Below, one piece after another: positions 23,529 to 31,672 of a stretch of 50,970 nucleotides of DNA. The position numbers and the translations under genes were made by a program. Within the stretch, counting starts at the first letter, position 1; every line of letters starts with the position of its first letter. The notes under the pieces are model-generated. The model did not search any database, was not told where the DNA came from, and saw nothing but the letters and a program-made list of their open reading frames with translations. Source of the stretch: Mycobacterium sp. 852002-51961_SCH5331710 (lineage in GTDB: Bacteria; Actinomycetota; Actinomycetes; Mycobacteriales; Mycobacteriaceae); contig NZ_LZSQ01000121.1 of the NCBI RefSeq assembly GCF_001665535.1, positions 1-50,970 of the forward strand, written 5' to 3'.

Positions 23529-24671
23529 TCAGCTCCGCGGGCGTGTGATCCGATGCAGAAGCCACGCAACCGGAATCGTGAGGATCAGGGTCACGAGGAA
23601 CAACACGACCACCGAACCGGTGTACACGGGCCACCGCAGCACCGACACCAGCGCGATCTCCATCACGATGACGTGCAGTAGGTAGATCTCGTACGAGATC
23701 TCGCCCAGCCACACCATCGGCCCGCTACTGAGTAGCCTTGCGTACCAGCCGGTGTCACCGAGCGCCAGCGGGGCGACGACCAGCGTCGCGATCGCCGCGT
23801 AGAACACCACCTTCGCGATGTCCTCCCCGAGATTGAGGGCCGGCGCATCGGTGCGTCCGGCGATCGGCGTCGACACGACCAGATACGCAACGACCGCGAG
23901 CGGCAGCGCCAGCACCGCATAGCATCGAATCCCGTTGTGCGCCAGCACACTCAAGGTCATACCGCCGATGAACCACACCAGGTAGTGCGGAAGCCACATC
24001 CCCGCCCCGTTCGGCAGCCAGTCGGTGGTGTGCATGACATACAGCCACAGCGGGCTCATCGCAGCGAGCGCTGCGAGCCCGGCCAACAGGACCCCCGGTC
24101 GCCACCTTCGCCGGCACAGGACGACCAGCAACAGGTACGCCAACAGCGGCAGCGCTGCGTAGAACGCCACTTCGACCGCGAGACTCCACATCTGGGTCAG
24201 CCCCTGATGCATGTAGGCGGTGATGTAGTTCGGGCTGTATATCTGGGTGAGCGTCAGATTGCGCAACAGGCCGAGCCACGTATGCCCGGGATTGGGCTCG
24301 ATGGTGCGGAATTCGTAGAGCGCGAAGGCCACTAGGACCGTCACCACATAGGCGGGCATGATGCGGCGCACCCGATTTCGGGCGTAACGGCGAGTACTCG
24401 GCGCCGCGGCACCGGTCGCTGCTGCCCGCACCCACCCGTTGAACAACAGGAATCCGGAGAGGACGAAGAAGATCGCGACGCCGATCTCCATGCGGGCGAA
24501 CACCAGTCCGGCGTATCCGCGGTTGTAGGCGCCGGTCCCGTACGCGGCGTGGGTGGCCATGACGAGCAGCGCCGCGACGGCCCGGACACCCGTCAGCGAG
24601 GCGACCCGGTCGGCCCTCGAGACCTGTTCGAGCCCGCCTTGGTCGAGGTCGCTCGGCCATGGTGCTGACAC
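23529..24671 (-). CDS. Acyltransferase 3 family integral membrane protein
   Basis: The 380-residue protein has about ten transmembrane segments and the acyltransferase-3 hallmarks: an early RVASLTGVRAVAALLVMATHA (the R/H active-site region), FFVLSGFLLFNGW, MWSLAVEVAFYAALPLLAYLLL, and the C-terminal GEISYEIYLLHVIVME. Such proteins transfer acetyl or other acyl groups to extracytoplasmic glycans or lipids. GTG 24671 is preferred because it follows the stop of the upstream MBL gene by 10 bp; a longer reading from 24704 would overlap that gene. The acceptor is unknown. Confidence 0.86.
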   Translation of the reverse strand: MSAPWPSDLDQGGLEQVSRADRVASLTGVRAVAALLVMATHAAYGTGAYNRGYAGLVFARMEIGVAIFFVLSGFLLFNGWVRAAATGAAAPSTRRYARNRVRRIMPAYVVTVLVAFALYEFRTIEPNPGHTWLGLLRNLTLTQIYSPNYITAYMHQGLTQMWSLAVEVAFYAALPLLAYLLLVVLCRRRWRPGVLLAGLAALAAMSPLWLYVMHTTDWLPNGAGMWLPHYLVWFIGGMTLSVLAHNGIRCYAVLALPLAVVAYLVVSTPIAGRTDAPALNLGEDIAKVVFYAAIATLVVAPLALGDTGWYARLLSSGPMVWLGEISYEIYLLHVIVMEIALVSVLRWPVYTGSVVVLFLVTLILTIPVAWLLHRITRPRS

Positions 24672-24681
24672 CGCGTAAGTA

Positions 24682-25482
24682 TCAAACGGTGACCGAGGAA
24701 CCACGCTCCAATTCGATGATCCGGTCGGAGAGTCCGCGTCGCTTCATCTCGTCGACGAATTCGGACAGCGGGGACGCGAACACCCCGTAGTCGTCGAAGT
24801 GCACCGGAATCATCCGGGGGAGGTCGAGCAGTTCGACCACATCGGCGCCCTGCTGACCGTCCATCGTCACGGTCAGACCGAGCGGCAGATGCCGGCCGAA
24901 CGGCAGCCGCGTTCCCCCCAGATGCAGCACGCCCACGTCGATCGACTCGAAACGGACTGGAATCTCGCGTAACTCGTCGACAAGCAGGGTGTCGCCGGAG
25001 ACGTAGAGCCGACGCCGGGCCGCCCCGTCGGTGAACTCGATCATGCTGCCCATCACCGGCGGCAGGAAGCGGTCGACCGGGGTGGGTGCGTGGCGGCCGG
25101 GCAGGCTGGTGACGGTGACGCTCACCGCCCCCTTGGTGATTGTGTGGTGCTGCCACGTGTCGAGGGCGAGCGCGCGGCCGAAACCCCGGTGTTCCAGCCG
25201 TTTGGCGGCGTGCGGAGTGGTCAGGATCGGCAGTCCGTGGTCGAGCCGGCTCTGCGACACCCGGTCCCAGTGGTCGCCGTGCATGTGCGACAGCACCACC
25301 CCGTCGAGCGCGGGTAACTGTTCGATGTCGAGGGCCGGGCCTTTGCGCCGTTTGGACAACAGCCCGTAGCCGAGGTACGCATGCTGGCCCTGGTGCAGGA
25401 AGTTCGGGTCGGTCAAGAGGGTGATGCCGCCGCCCGAGATCAACGTGGTGGCGTTCCCGATAAAGGTGACGGTGACGTCCAT
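24682..25482 (-). CDS. MBL-fold metallo-hydrolase (UlaG-like)
   Basis: The 266-residue protein has the metallo-beta-lactamase fold. VTFIGNATTLISGGGITLLTDPNF is at the N-terminus, followed by the metal motif SHMHGDHWD (about residues 66-74), a later SLPGRHA, LYVSGDTLL with the Asp ligand, and IPVHFDDYG with the last His. It resembles the UlaG/N-acyl-phosphatidylethanolamine phospholipase D-type branch. ATG 25482 is preferred over GTG 25491 because AGGTG is well spaced before it. It is probably transcribed together with the acyltransferase gene that follows. Confidence 0.87.
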   Translation of the reverse strand: MDVTVTFIGNATTLISGGGITLLTDPNFLHQGQHAYLGYGLLSKRRKGPALDIEQLPALDGVVLSHMHGDHWDRVSQSRLDHGLPILTTPHAAKRLEHRGFGRALALDTWQHHTITKGAVSVTVTSLPGRHAPTPVDRFLPPVMGSMIEFTDGAARRRLYVSGDTLLVDELREIPVRFESIDVGVLHLGGTRLPFGRHLPLGLTVTMDGQQGADVVELLDLPRMIPVHFDDYGVFASPLSEFVDEMKRRGLSDRIIELERGSSVTV

Positions 25483-25603
25483 CGTCTTCACCTACCCACC
25501 CCGCCCGGCTTTAAGCCGGTGTCCGGGTGGCGAGTGTGCGCAAAATGTCGACGAATCGCGGCGTGTTCGGGTGCAAACACGCACGCTCGCCGACAATGGC
25601 GGT

Positions 25604-27088
25604 GTGGGCGAGGAAGTGAAGGGCACCGGCTATACCGGCGCGCACCGCCGGGAGTACCGGCGCAAGGTGCAACAGTGCCTCGACGTCTTCGAGACCATGC
25701 TCGCCCAGTCGAGCTTCGACTTCGAACGGCCGCTGACCGGCATGGAGATCGAATGCAACCTGGTCGACTCGGCGTATCAGCCCGCGATGAGCAACGCCGA
25801 GGTCCTTCAGGCTATCGCCGATCCGGCGTACCAAACCGAACTTGGCGCCTACAACATCGAATTCAACGTGCCTCCGCGACGCCTGCCGGGACGCGCGGCG
25901 CTCGACCTGGAGACCGAGGTGCGGGCGAGCCTCAACGCGGCTGAGATGAAGGCCAACCGCCACGACGCGCACATCGTGATGATCGGGATCCTGCCGACGC
26001 TGCTGCCCGAACACCTGGCCGGGCGGTGGATGAGCGAGTCGACGCGGTATCAGGCGCTCAACGACTCGATCTTCACCGCCCGCGGCGAGGACATCCTGAT
26101 CGACATCGTCGGCCCCGAGCGGCTGAGCCTGCAGACCGCCTCGATCGCACCGGAGTCCGCGTGCACGAGCATGCAACTGCATCTTCAGGTGTCACCTGCC
26201 GACTTCGCGCAGAACTGGAACGCGGCTCAGGTGCTGGCGGGTCCGCAAATCGCGCTGGGGGCCAACTCCCCGTACTTCTTCGGCCACGAACTGTGGGCCG
26301 AGACGCGCATCGAGCTGTTCGCCCAGGCCACCGACACCCGCCCCGACGAACTCAAGACCCAGGGCGTCCGTCCGCGCGTGTGGTTCGGCGAACGCTGGAT
26401 CACGTCGATCTTCGACCTGTTCGAGGAGAACGTGCGCTACTTCCCGTCGCTGCTACCGGAACTGTCCGACGAGGACCCGGTCCGCGAACTCGCCGAGGGC
26501 CGTACGCCGAAACTTTCCGAGCTACGGCTGCACAACGGGACCATCTACCGGTGGAACCGGCCGGTCTACGACGTCGTGAACGGCCGCCCCCATCTGCGGG
26601 TCGAGAACCGGGTGTTGCCCGCCGGGCCGACCGTCGTCGACATGATGGCCAACGCCGCGTTCTACTACGGCACGCTGCGGGCGCTGTCCGAAGAGGACAG
26701 ACCGTTGTGGACGAAGATGAGTTTCGCTGCGGCGCAACACAATTTCATCGCGGCGGCGCAGCACGGGATGGACGCCAGGCTGTACTGGCCCGGCTACGGC
26801 GAGGTGACCGCCGACGAGCTGGTGCTGCGCCAGCTGTTGCCGATGGCCGACGAGGGCCTGCGCCGCTGGGAGGTCGCCGCCGAGGTGCGCGACCGGTACC
26901 TCGGGGTGATCGAGGGCCGCGCGAAGACCGGGCGCAACGGCGCCACCTGGCAGGTCGCGACCGTGCGCGCCCTGCAGGAGCGCGGTATGGCGCGGCCCGC
27001 CGCACTGGCGGAGATGCTGCGCCGGTACGGGGCGCGGATGCATAGCAACGAGCCCGTGCACACCTGGGACGAGGGCTTCGACGAGTGA
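25604..27088 (+). CDS. GCS2-family glutamate-cysteine-ligase-like enzyme (Rv3698-like)
   Basis: The 494-residue protein belongs to the glutamate-cysteine ligase (GCS2/YbdK-like) superfamily: LTGMEIECNLVD (Glu metal ligands), NIEFNVPPRRLPG, LSLQTASIAPESACTSMQLHLQV (substrate/His region), ALGANSPYFFGHELWAETRIELF and LRVENRVLPAGPTVVDMMAN. It should join an amino group to a glutamyl carboxylate with ATP. It is not EgtA, which is encoded 4.6 kb away, so it offers a second ligase of unknown product. The start is GTG 25604: GACAAT (25592-25597) precedes it by seven bases, consistent with a leaderless mRNA. It is coupled to the next gene by GTGA. Confidence 0.82.
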   Translation: MGEEVKGTGYTGAHRREYRRKVQQCLDVFETMLAQSSFDFERPLTGMEIECNLVDSAYQPAMSNAEVLQAIADPAYQTELGAYNIEFNVPPRRLPGRAALDLETEVRASLNAAEMKANRHDAHIVMIGILPTLLPEHLAGRWMSESTRYQALNDSIFTARGEDILIDIVGPERLSLQTASIAPESACTSMQLHLQVSPADFAQNWNAAQVLAGPQIALGANSPYFFGHELWAETRIELFAQATDTRPDELKTQGVRPRVWFGERWITSIFDLFEENVRYFPSLLPELSDEDPVRELAEGRTPKLSELRLHNGTIYRWNRPVYDVVNGRPHLRVENRVLPAGPTVVDMMANAAFYYGTLRALSEEDRPLWTKMSFAAAQHNFIAAAQHGMDARLYWPGYGEVTADELVLRQLLPMADEGLRRWEVAAEVRDRYLGVIEGRAKTGRNGATWQVATVRALQERGMARPAALAEMLRRYGARMHSNEPVHTWDEGFDE

Positions 27089-27531
27089 GGGCGGTCGTTC
27101 GCGGTTTCTGGCTGCTGGTGCTCATTGCCGTGGCGGCGGCGTGCCACGGCGGTCAGCAGGCGCGCGCGGACACCGTCGAAGCCCGGCTCGACCGGCCGTT
27201 CGTCCTGGCCGGCGGCCAGCAGGCCTCGCTCACCGGTGAGTCGCTGCGACTGCGGTTCACCGCGGTGCCGGAGGATTCGCGTTGCCCCACCGAGGTCGAA
27301 TGCTTCTGGACGGGCCAGGCACGCGTCATCGTCATGGTCGACGACGGACGCGCGGGCGAGGAGACCGTCGAATTCAACACCAATCCCGCGCCTGGCCAGA
27401 ACCGGCAGACGGTCCAGACGGGCGACTACGAACTGACGCTGCAGGCGCTCGATCCCTATCCCCGCACGCCCGATGACCCCTCGCCTCTGTCGGACTACCG
27501 GGCGACCTTGCTGGTGCACCGAACCGGCTGA
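27085..27531 (+). CDS. Secreted hypothetical protein with signal peptide
   Basis: The 148-residue protein has an N-terminal hydrophobic signal (FWLLVLIAVAAACHGG); the AAAC is close to, but not a perfect match for, a lipobox, so membrane anchoring is uncertain. The mature part is beta-rich with two cysteines (SRCPTEVECFW) likely to form a disulfide, and it has the look of a small immunoglobulin-like or uncharacterised periplasmic domain. The start is GTG 27085, overlapping the GCS2 gene stop. The function is unknown. It is convergent with egtE. Confidence 0.75.
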   Translation: MRAVVRGFWLLVLIAVAAACHGGQQARADTVEARLDRPFVLAGGQQASLTGESLRLRFTAVPEDSRCPTEVECFWTGQARVIVMVDDGRAGEETVEFNTNPAPGQNRQTVQTGDYELTLQALDPYPRTPDDPSPLSDYRATLLVHRTG

Positions 27532-27535
27532 ACCC

Positions 27536-28651
27536 TCACCCGACGGCGGCCAACGCCGCGGCGAACCGCTCGAGTTCCGCAGGCGTGACGTCGACGTGCG
27601 GGGATGCCCGCAGCACGGGTGCCGTCATCTCGAACGGAGCCCGCTGCGCGTCGGCGTAGGTGGTGATGATCCGGTCTTCGGCGATCAACCGCTTGCGCAC
27701 CTCCTGAGGGTCGGCGCCGTTGAGCGGCGCAAGCGTGGTGATCGCCGTCGGCTCGTCGCGCGGCTCGATTACCCGCCATCCCTTGACGCCGGCCAAAGCG
27801 TCGCGGGTCATCGCCCCCACCTCCGCCAGCCGGGTCCGGACCCGCTCCGGCCCGTGTGCGAGGTGCTCTCCCAGCGCGATCGAGAAGCCTACGCGGGCAG
27901 CGATATTCGCCTCCCCGTGCTCCAAGCGTGAGAGCACGGGCAGCGGCAGGTTCCACTCCGGCGGCGGCAACCGGGGCCGCAGCCGCTGCGCGAGCTCGCG
28001 ATGGACCGCTAGAAAACCAACGCCCCGCGGACCCGCGATCCACTTGCGCGACGAACCGTAGATCGCCGCCGGCGTGACCGCGCAGTCGAGATGACCGAGC
28101 GCCTGGGCGGCGTCGACGACCAGCGGCACACCGAGGTCCGCGCATGTGACGGCCAGCGCCGAGAGCGGTTGGGCGAGCCCGCGGTGACTGGCCAGCGCCG
28201 TCAGGTGCACCAGGGCGGGCGGATCGTCGGCAAGGTCGCGGGCGGCCGCCTCCGGGTCGAGCCGGCCGTCGCCGTCGGCGGGCAACGCGCGCACGGCGAA
28301 ACCGTTGGCCGCCATGATCGCCAGGTTCGGGCCGTACTCACCCGGCAGACACGCCAGCGTGCGGGGGCCGGGCCAGGCGCTCAGCAGCAGGTCCAGCGCG
28401 TTGTTCGCTCCGGTGGTGAACACGATGTCGCTGGCTGTCAGCCCGGTCAGGGCGCCGAGCGCGGCGCGGCCCGCGTCGAGCGCCGGCGTGGCGGCCTCGG
28501 CGGCGACGTAACCGCCGACCTCGGCTTCGTGGCGCGCGTGCTGGGCGGCCGCCTCGATGGCCGCAAGGCTCTGGCGGGAGCAGGCGCCGCTGTCCAGGTG
28601 CACTCCGGCGACCGCCGGGCGGGCCGACCGCCACTGATGTGCGAGGCTCAT
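27536..28651 (-). CDS. egtE: PLP-dependent ergothioneine biosynthesis enzyme EgtE
   Basis: The 371-residue class V aminotransferase-fold protein is the last gene of the egt operon. EgtE cleaves hercynylcysteine sulfoxide to ergothioneine. Visible motifs are the HLDSGACSRQS start typical of EgtE, TTGANNALDLLLSAW (cofactor phosphate), VPLVVDAAQALG (Asp to pyridine nitrogen) and YGSSRKWIAGPRG (Schiff-base Lys). The start ATG 28651 overlaps the egtD stop (ATGA). It is convergent with the secreted-protein gene, four bases apart. Confidence 0.92.
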   Translation of the reverse strand: MSLAHQWRSARPAVAGVHLDSGACSRQSLAAIEAAAQHARHEAEVGGYVAAEAATPALDAGRAALGALTGLTASDIVFTTGANNALDLLLSAWPGPRTLACLPGEYGPNLAIMAANGFAVRALPADGDGRLDPEAAARDLADDPPALVHLTALASHRGLAQPLSALAVTCADLGVPLVVDAAQALGHLDCAVTPAAIYGSSRKWIAGPRGVGFLAVHRELAQRLRPRLPPPEWNLPLPVLSRLEHGEANIAARVGFSIALGEHLAHGPERVRTRLAEVGAMTRDALAGVKGWRVIEPRDEPTAITTLAPLNGADPQEVRKRLIAEDRIITTYADAQRAPFEMTAPVLRASPHVDVTPAELERFAAALAAVG

Positions 28652-29643
28652 TTCGTCGACAGCGACAGCCCGAAGTCGCCGGCGGCGTCGGTCCACCAAT
28701 GCGTCATCCGCAGCCCTGCCGCGGCGAGTTCGGCCTGGACGCCCTCGGGCCGGAACTTGCACGACACCTCGGTCAGCATCGCCTCACCGGCGGCGAACTC
28801 GACGGTCAGTTCGAGGTCGCGGACACGGATCCGCTGCGCTTCGGTGGCGCGCAGCCACATCTCGATACGTTCGTCGTCAGCGTTCCAGCGCGCCACATGC
28901 TCGAACATGTCCAGATCGAAATCGGCGCCGAGTTCACGGTTCACGACCGCCAGCACGTTGCGGTTGAAGCGTGCGGTCACGCCCGCGCTGTCGTCGTAGG
29001 CGCGCACCAGGCGGTCGGTGTCCTTCACCAGGTCGGTACCCAGCACGAGGCTGTCACCGGGTTGCAGTGTCTCGGACAGGGCCGCCAGGAACTCGGCACG
29101 CGGACCGGCGGTGAGGTTGCCGATCGTCGAGCCCAGAAACGCGACAAGACGACGTCCGCGGCGGGGGATCTGGTCGAGGTGCTCCTCGAAATCGCCGCAC
29201 ACGGCGTCGATCTCGAGTCCGGGGTATTCGTCCTGAAGCGCCGCGCCCGCGGCGGCGAGCACGCTCGCGTCGACGTCGAATGGGATGAACCGCCGAAGCG
29301 CGCCGGTGTCGTGCAGGGCGTCGAGCAGCAGGCGGGTCTTCTCCGATGTACCGCTGCCCAGTTCGACCAACGTGTCCGCACCGGATGCCGCGGCGATCTC
29401 GGCCGCCCGGTCCCGCAGGATCTCGGCCTCGGCGCGGGTCGGATAGTACTCGGGCAGCCGCGTGATCTGATCGAACAGGTCGCTGCCGACGGAGTCGTAG
29501 AACCACTTGGGCGGCAACGACTTCGGTGACGAGGTCAGTCCTTCGAGCACATCGCGACGCAGCGCGGTCGCGGCCGAGTCGGCGGACAGGTGGTTGGACA
29601 ACGACAGCGTGCCCGCGCGATCGGCTCCCCGCTGGACTGTCAT
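28648..29643 (-). CDS. egtD: L-histidine N-alpha-methyltransferase EgtD
   Basis: The 331-residue protein has the complete EgtD (DUF2260-type) pattern: SLPPKWFYDSVGSDLFDQITRLPEYYPTRAE at the N-terminus, the SAM loop LVELGSGTSEKTRLLL (about 94-109), VAFLGSTIGNL, and the late DFDLDMFEHVARWNADDERIEMWLRA histidine-binding region. It trimethylates the histidine alpha-amino group to hercynine using three SAM. The start ATG 29643 shares one base with the egtC stop. It is the committed step of ergothioneine synthesis. Confidence 0.96.
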   Translation of the reverse strand: MTVQRGADRAGTLSLSNHLSADSAATALRRDVLEGLTSSPKSLPPKWFYDSVGSDLFDQITRLPEYYPTRAEAEILRDRAAEIAAASGADTLVELGSGTSEKTRLLLDALHDTGALRRFIPFDVDASVLAAAGAALQDEYPGLEIDAVCGDFEEHLDQIPRRGRRLVAFLGSTIGNLTAGPRAEFLAALSETLQPGDSLVLGTDLVKDTDRLVRAYDDSAGVTARFNRNVLAVVNRELGADFDLDMFEHVARWNADDERIEMWLRATEAQRIRVRDLELTVEFAAGEAMLTEVSCKFRPEGVQAELAAAGLRMTHWWTDAAGDFGLSLSTK

Positions 29644-30332
29644 CAGGATCCCTTCAGTTCGAGCAGGTGCACGCCGGAGGGCGAAACCTCGACAAGGTGC
29701 CGATCCGGGATCTCCTGCCAGGCCGGGTCGTCGTCGTACGGTTCACTGGCCAGGACGACGCCGTCGGAACGGCGTAAGACCGACAGTGTGTCGCGCCAAG
29801 TGGTCGCGAGCAGACGTGTTCCGTTGCCCGCCAATATGTTCAGCCGCGCATTCGGATCGGCCGCGGCCACCTCGGTGATGGTCTCTCCTAGCGAGTCCAG
29901 CCCGCGGTCGAAGATCAGCGCCGCGAGCAGGGCGCTGTCGTTGGTCGACTCGGCGCGGGGGGACAGCGGCAGGACCACGCGATCGACCAGGCCGTTGTGG
30001 GAGAGCAGCCAGTGCCCGTCGGAGAACGGCGCGGCCGCCGTCGCCTCGATCGGCATGCCGACGCTCGCCGACCGAACCGCCGCGACGACGCAACCGCTGC
30101 GCAGGGCCGGCGCGACCGAGGCGAGCGAAGCGTCACCCCACATCGGCGTCGCGCTGCGCCACCGGCGGGGGGTCGGTCCGTCGAAGAAGCCGACGCCCCA
30201 GCCGTCGGCGTTCATCAGGCCGTGCTTCTGGCGGCGCGGTGAATAGGACTGCACCAGAAGCCCGTTGGCGGGGTCGAGGATCAGCGACGCCACCGAGACC
30301 GGTTCACCGAGCCACCCGAGGTGCCTGCACAT
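29643..30332 (-). CDS. egtC: Gamma-glutamyl hercynylcysteine sulfoxide amidohydrolase EgtC
   Basis: The 229-residue class II glutamine amidotransferase-fold hydrolase begins MCRHLGWLG, so Cys2 becomes the N-terminal nucleophile. For that reason ATG 30332 is chosen over the TTG at 30335. NADGWGVGFF, PFSDGHWLLSHNGLVD and ESTNDSALLAALIF are family segments. It removes the gamma-glutamyl group from the sulfoxide intermediate formed by EgtB. It overlaps egtB by one base (TGATG). Confidence 0.94.
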   Translation of the reverse strand: MCRHLGWLGEPVSVASLILDPANGLLVQSYSPRRQKHGLMNADGWGVGFFDGPTPRRWRSATPMWGDASLASVAPALRSGCVVAAVRSASVGMPIEATAAAPFSDGHWLLSHNGLVDRVVLPLSPRAESTNDSALLAALIFDRGLDSLGETITEVAAADPNARLNILAGNGTRLLATTWRDTLSVLRRSDGVVLASEPYDDDPAWQEIPDRHLVEVSPSGVHLLELKGS

Positions 30333-31672
30333 CAAGAAGTCTCTCTTCGCGCAAGCGGCTCATCGTCAGCATTCTCTCTTCGCGCAAGCGGCTCATCGTC
30401 GACGTCCCAGGCCAGTCGCACGCCGGAGAAGATCTGGCGGCGGATGGGGTGGTCCCAGTTGCGGAAGCTGGGCCGCAGGATGCTGGATGCGACCGCCCAC
30501 GACCCGCCGCGCAAGACCTTGTAGTCGCCGTCGAAGAAGGGCTGTGAGTAGCGCTCGTAGATCATCGGTGTGAATCCCGGCCAGGGTCGCAGCGGCGACG
30601 TCGTCCACTCCCACACGTCGCCGAGCATCTGTTCGGCGCCGTAAGCGGAGGCGCCGGCCGGATACGCGCCGACGGGGGCGGGGCGCAGCGCATCTCCGCC
30701 GAGGTTGGCCAGTGCGGTGGTGGGTTCGCTTGTGCCCCAAGGATAACGGCGGCGCGCGCCGACGGTCGGGTCCCAGGCACACGCCTTCTCCCATTCCACT
30801 TCGGTGGGCAGTCGGGCGCCCGCCCATGCCGCGTACGCCTCGGCTTCGAAGAACGTGACGTGCTGGACCGGCTCGGTGTCGGGGATCTCCTCGACGTGGC
30901 CGAACCGGGTGCGCGTGCCGTCCGGATTCCAGAACTGCGGCACCCGAAGACCCGCTTCGGTCCGGTGCTTCCAACCGCGGTCCGACCACCACCGGGGTTC
31001 GTCGTATCCGCCGTCGTCGATGAACCGGCGCCACTCGCCGTTGGTCACCGGGACGCGACCGATGCGGAAGGCAGGAACGTCGACGGTGTGCGCCGGCCGT
31101 TCGTTGTCCAGTGAAAAGGGCTCGGTGGCGGCGTCGACACCGAGCACGAACTCGCCGCCGGGCACCAGCACCGACGTGCCGGCCACCTCGGGACGGCCTT
31201 CGGGGAGCGGGATTCCGGGCTCGAGCAGCGGCGGCCCGCTGCGGAGGTTCAGCGCCTGCAACATGGTTTCGTCGTGCTGGTTCTCGTGGCTGATGACCAG
31301 CCCGAAGGCGAATCCGGGATCATCCTCGGGCAGCGCGTCCAACGTGTCGAGCGCCTTGTTCCGCACGGTCGCGCAGTAGGTCCTGGCGTCCGATGGCGGC
31401 AGCAGCGGGAGGTTCACGCGGCTGGCTCGCGAGTTGACGAACGCGTCGTAGAGGCGTTCGACCTCGGGACGCAACATCCCCGGCCGGTCCGGGTTGCCGT
31501 CGCGCAGCAACCACAGCTCCTCCTGCTGCCCGATGTGCGCGAGATCCCACACCAGCGGGCTCATCAGGGGGCTGTACTGGCGGCCCAGCTCGGCGTCGTC
31601 GAAGTCGACGAGCCGCAAGGTGCGCCCGCGTGCCGTGGTCAGTTCGCGCGCGATGATTCCGCGTGGCGTCAC
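30332..31672 (-). CDS. egtB: Iron-dependent sulfoxide synthase EgtB with duplicated C-terminal tail
   Basis: The 446-residue protein has an N-terminal DinB-like domain with the three iron-ligand histidines H46 (DLAHIG), H129 and H133 (SHENQHDE). A C-terminal formylglycine-generating-enzyme (FGE-sulfatase) domain follows, with VPGGEFVLG, RLPTEVEWEKA, GDVWEWT and VLRGGSW. It couples hercynine and gamma-glutamylcysteine with O2 to the sulfoxide. The start is GTG 31672 (GTGA overlap with egtA). Unusually, the extreme C-terminus repeats DDEPLARRE twice, an 11-residue duplication beyond the normal domain end. Confidence 0.95.
   Translation of the reverse strand: MTPRGIIARELTTARGRTLRLVDFDDAELGRQYSPLMSPLVWDLAHIGQQEELWLLRDGNPDRPGMLRPEVERLYDAFVNSRASRVNLPLLPPSDARTYCATVRNKALDTLDALPEDDPGFAFGLVISHENQHDETMLQALNLRSGPPLLEPGIPLPEGRPEVAGTSVLVPGGEFVLGVDAATEPFSLDNERPAHTVDVPAFRIGRVPVTNGEWRRFIDDGGYDEPRWWSDRGWKHRTEAGLRVPQFWNPDGTRTRFGHVEEIPDTEPVQHVTFFEAEAYAAWAGARLPTEVEWEKACAWDPTVGARRRYPWGTSEPTTALANLGGDALRPAPVGAYPAGASAYGAEQMLGDVWEWTTSPLRPWPGFTPMIYERYSQPFFDGDYKVLRGGSWAVASSILRPSFRNWDHPIRRQIFSGVRLAWDVDDEPLARRENADDEPLARRETS
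30341..30400. repeat. 27-bp direct repeat (33-bp period) at the 3' end of egtB
   Basis: A 27-base string beginning CTCTCTTCGCGCAAGC occurs at 30341-30367 and identically at 30374-30400, separated by six bases. In the egtB frame it encodes DDEPLARRE-N-A-DDEPLARRE-T-S. The perfect identity suggests a recent tandem duplication. Confidence 0.95.

Noticed and set aside
30341..30400. Direct repeats as IS or att footprints
   Set aside because: The 33-bp period keeps the egtB frame and no mobile gene lies between the copies, so a simple tandem duplication explains them.
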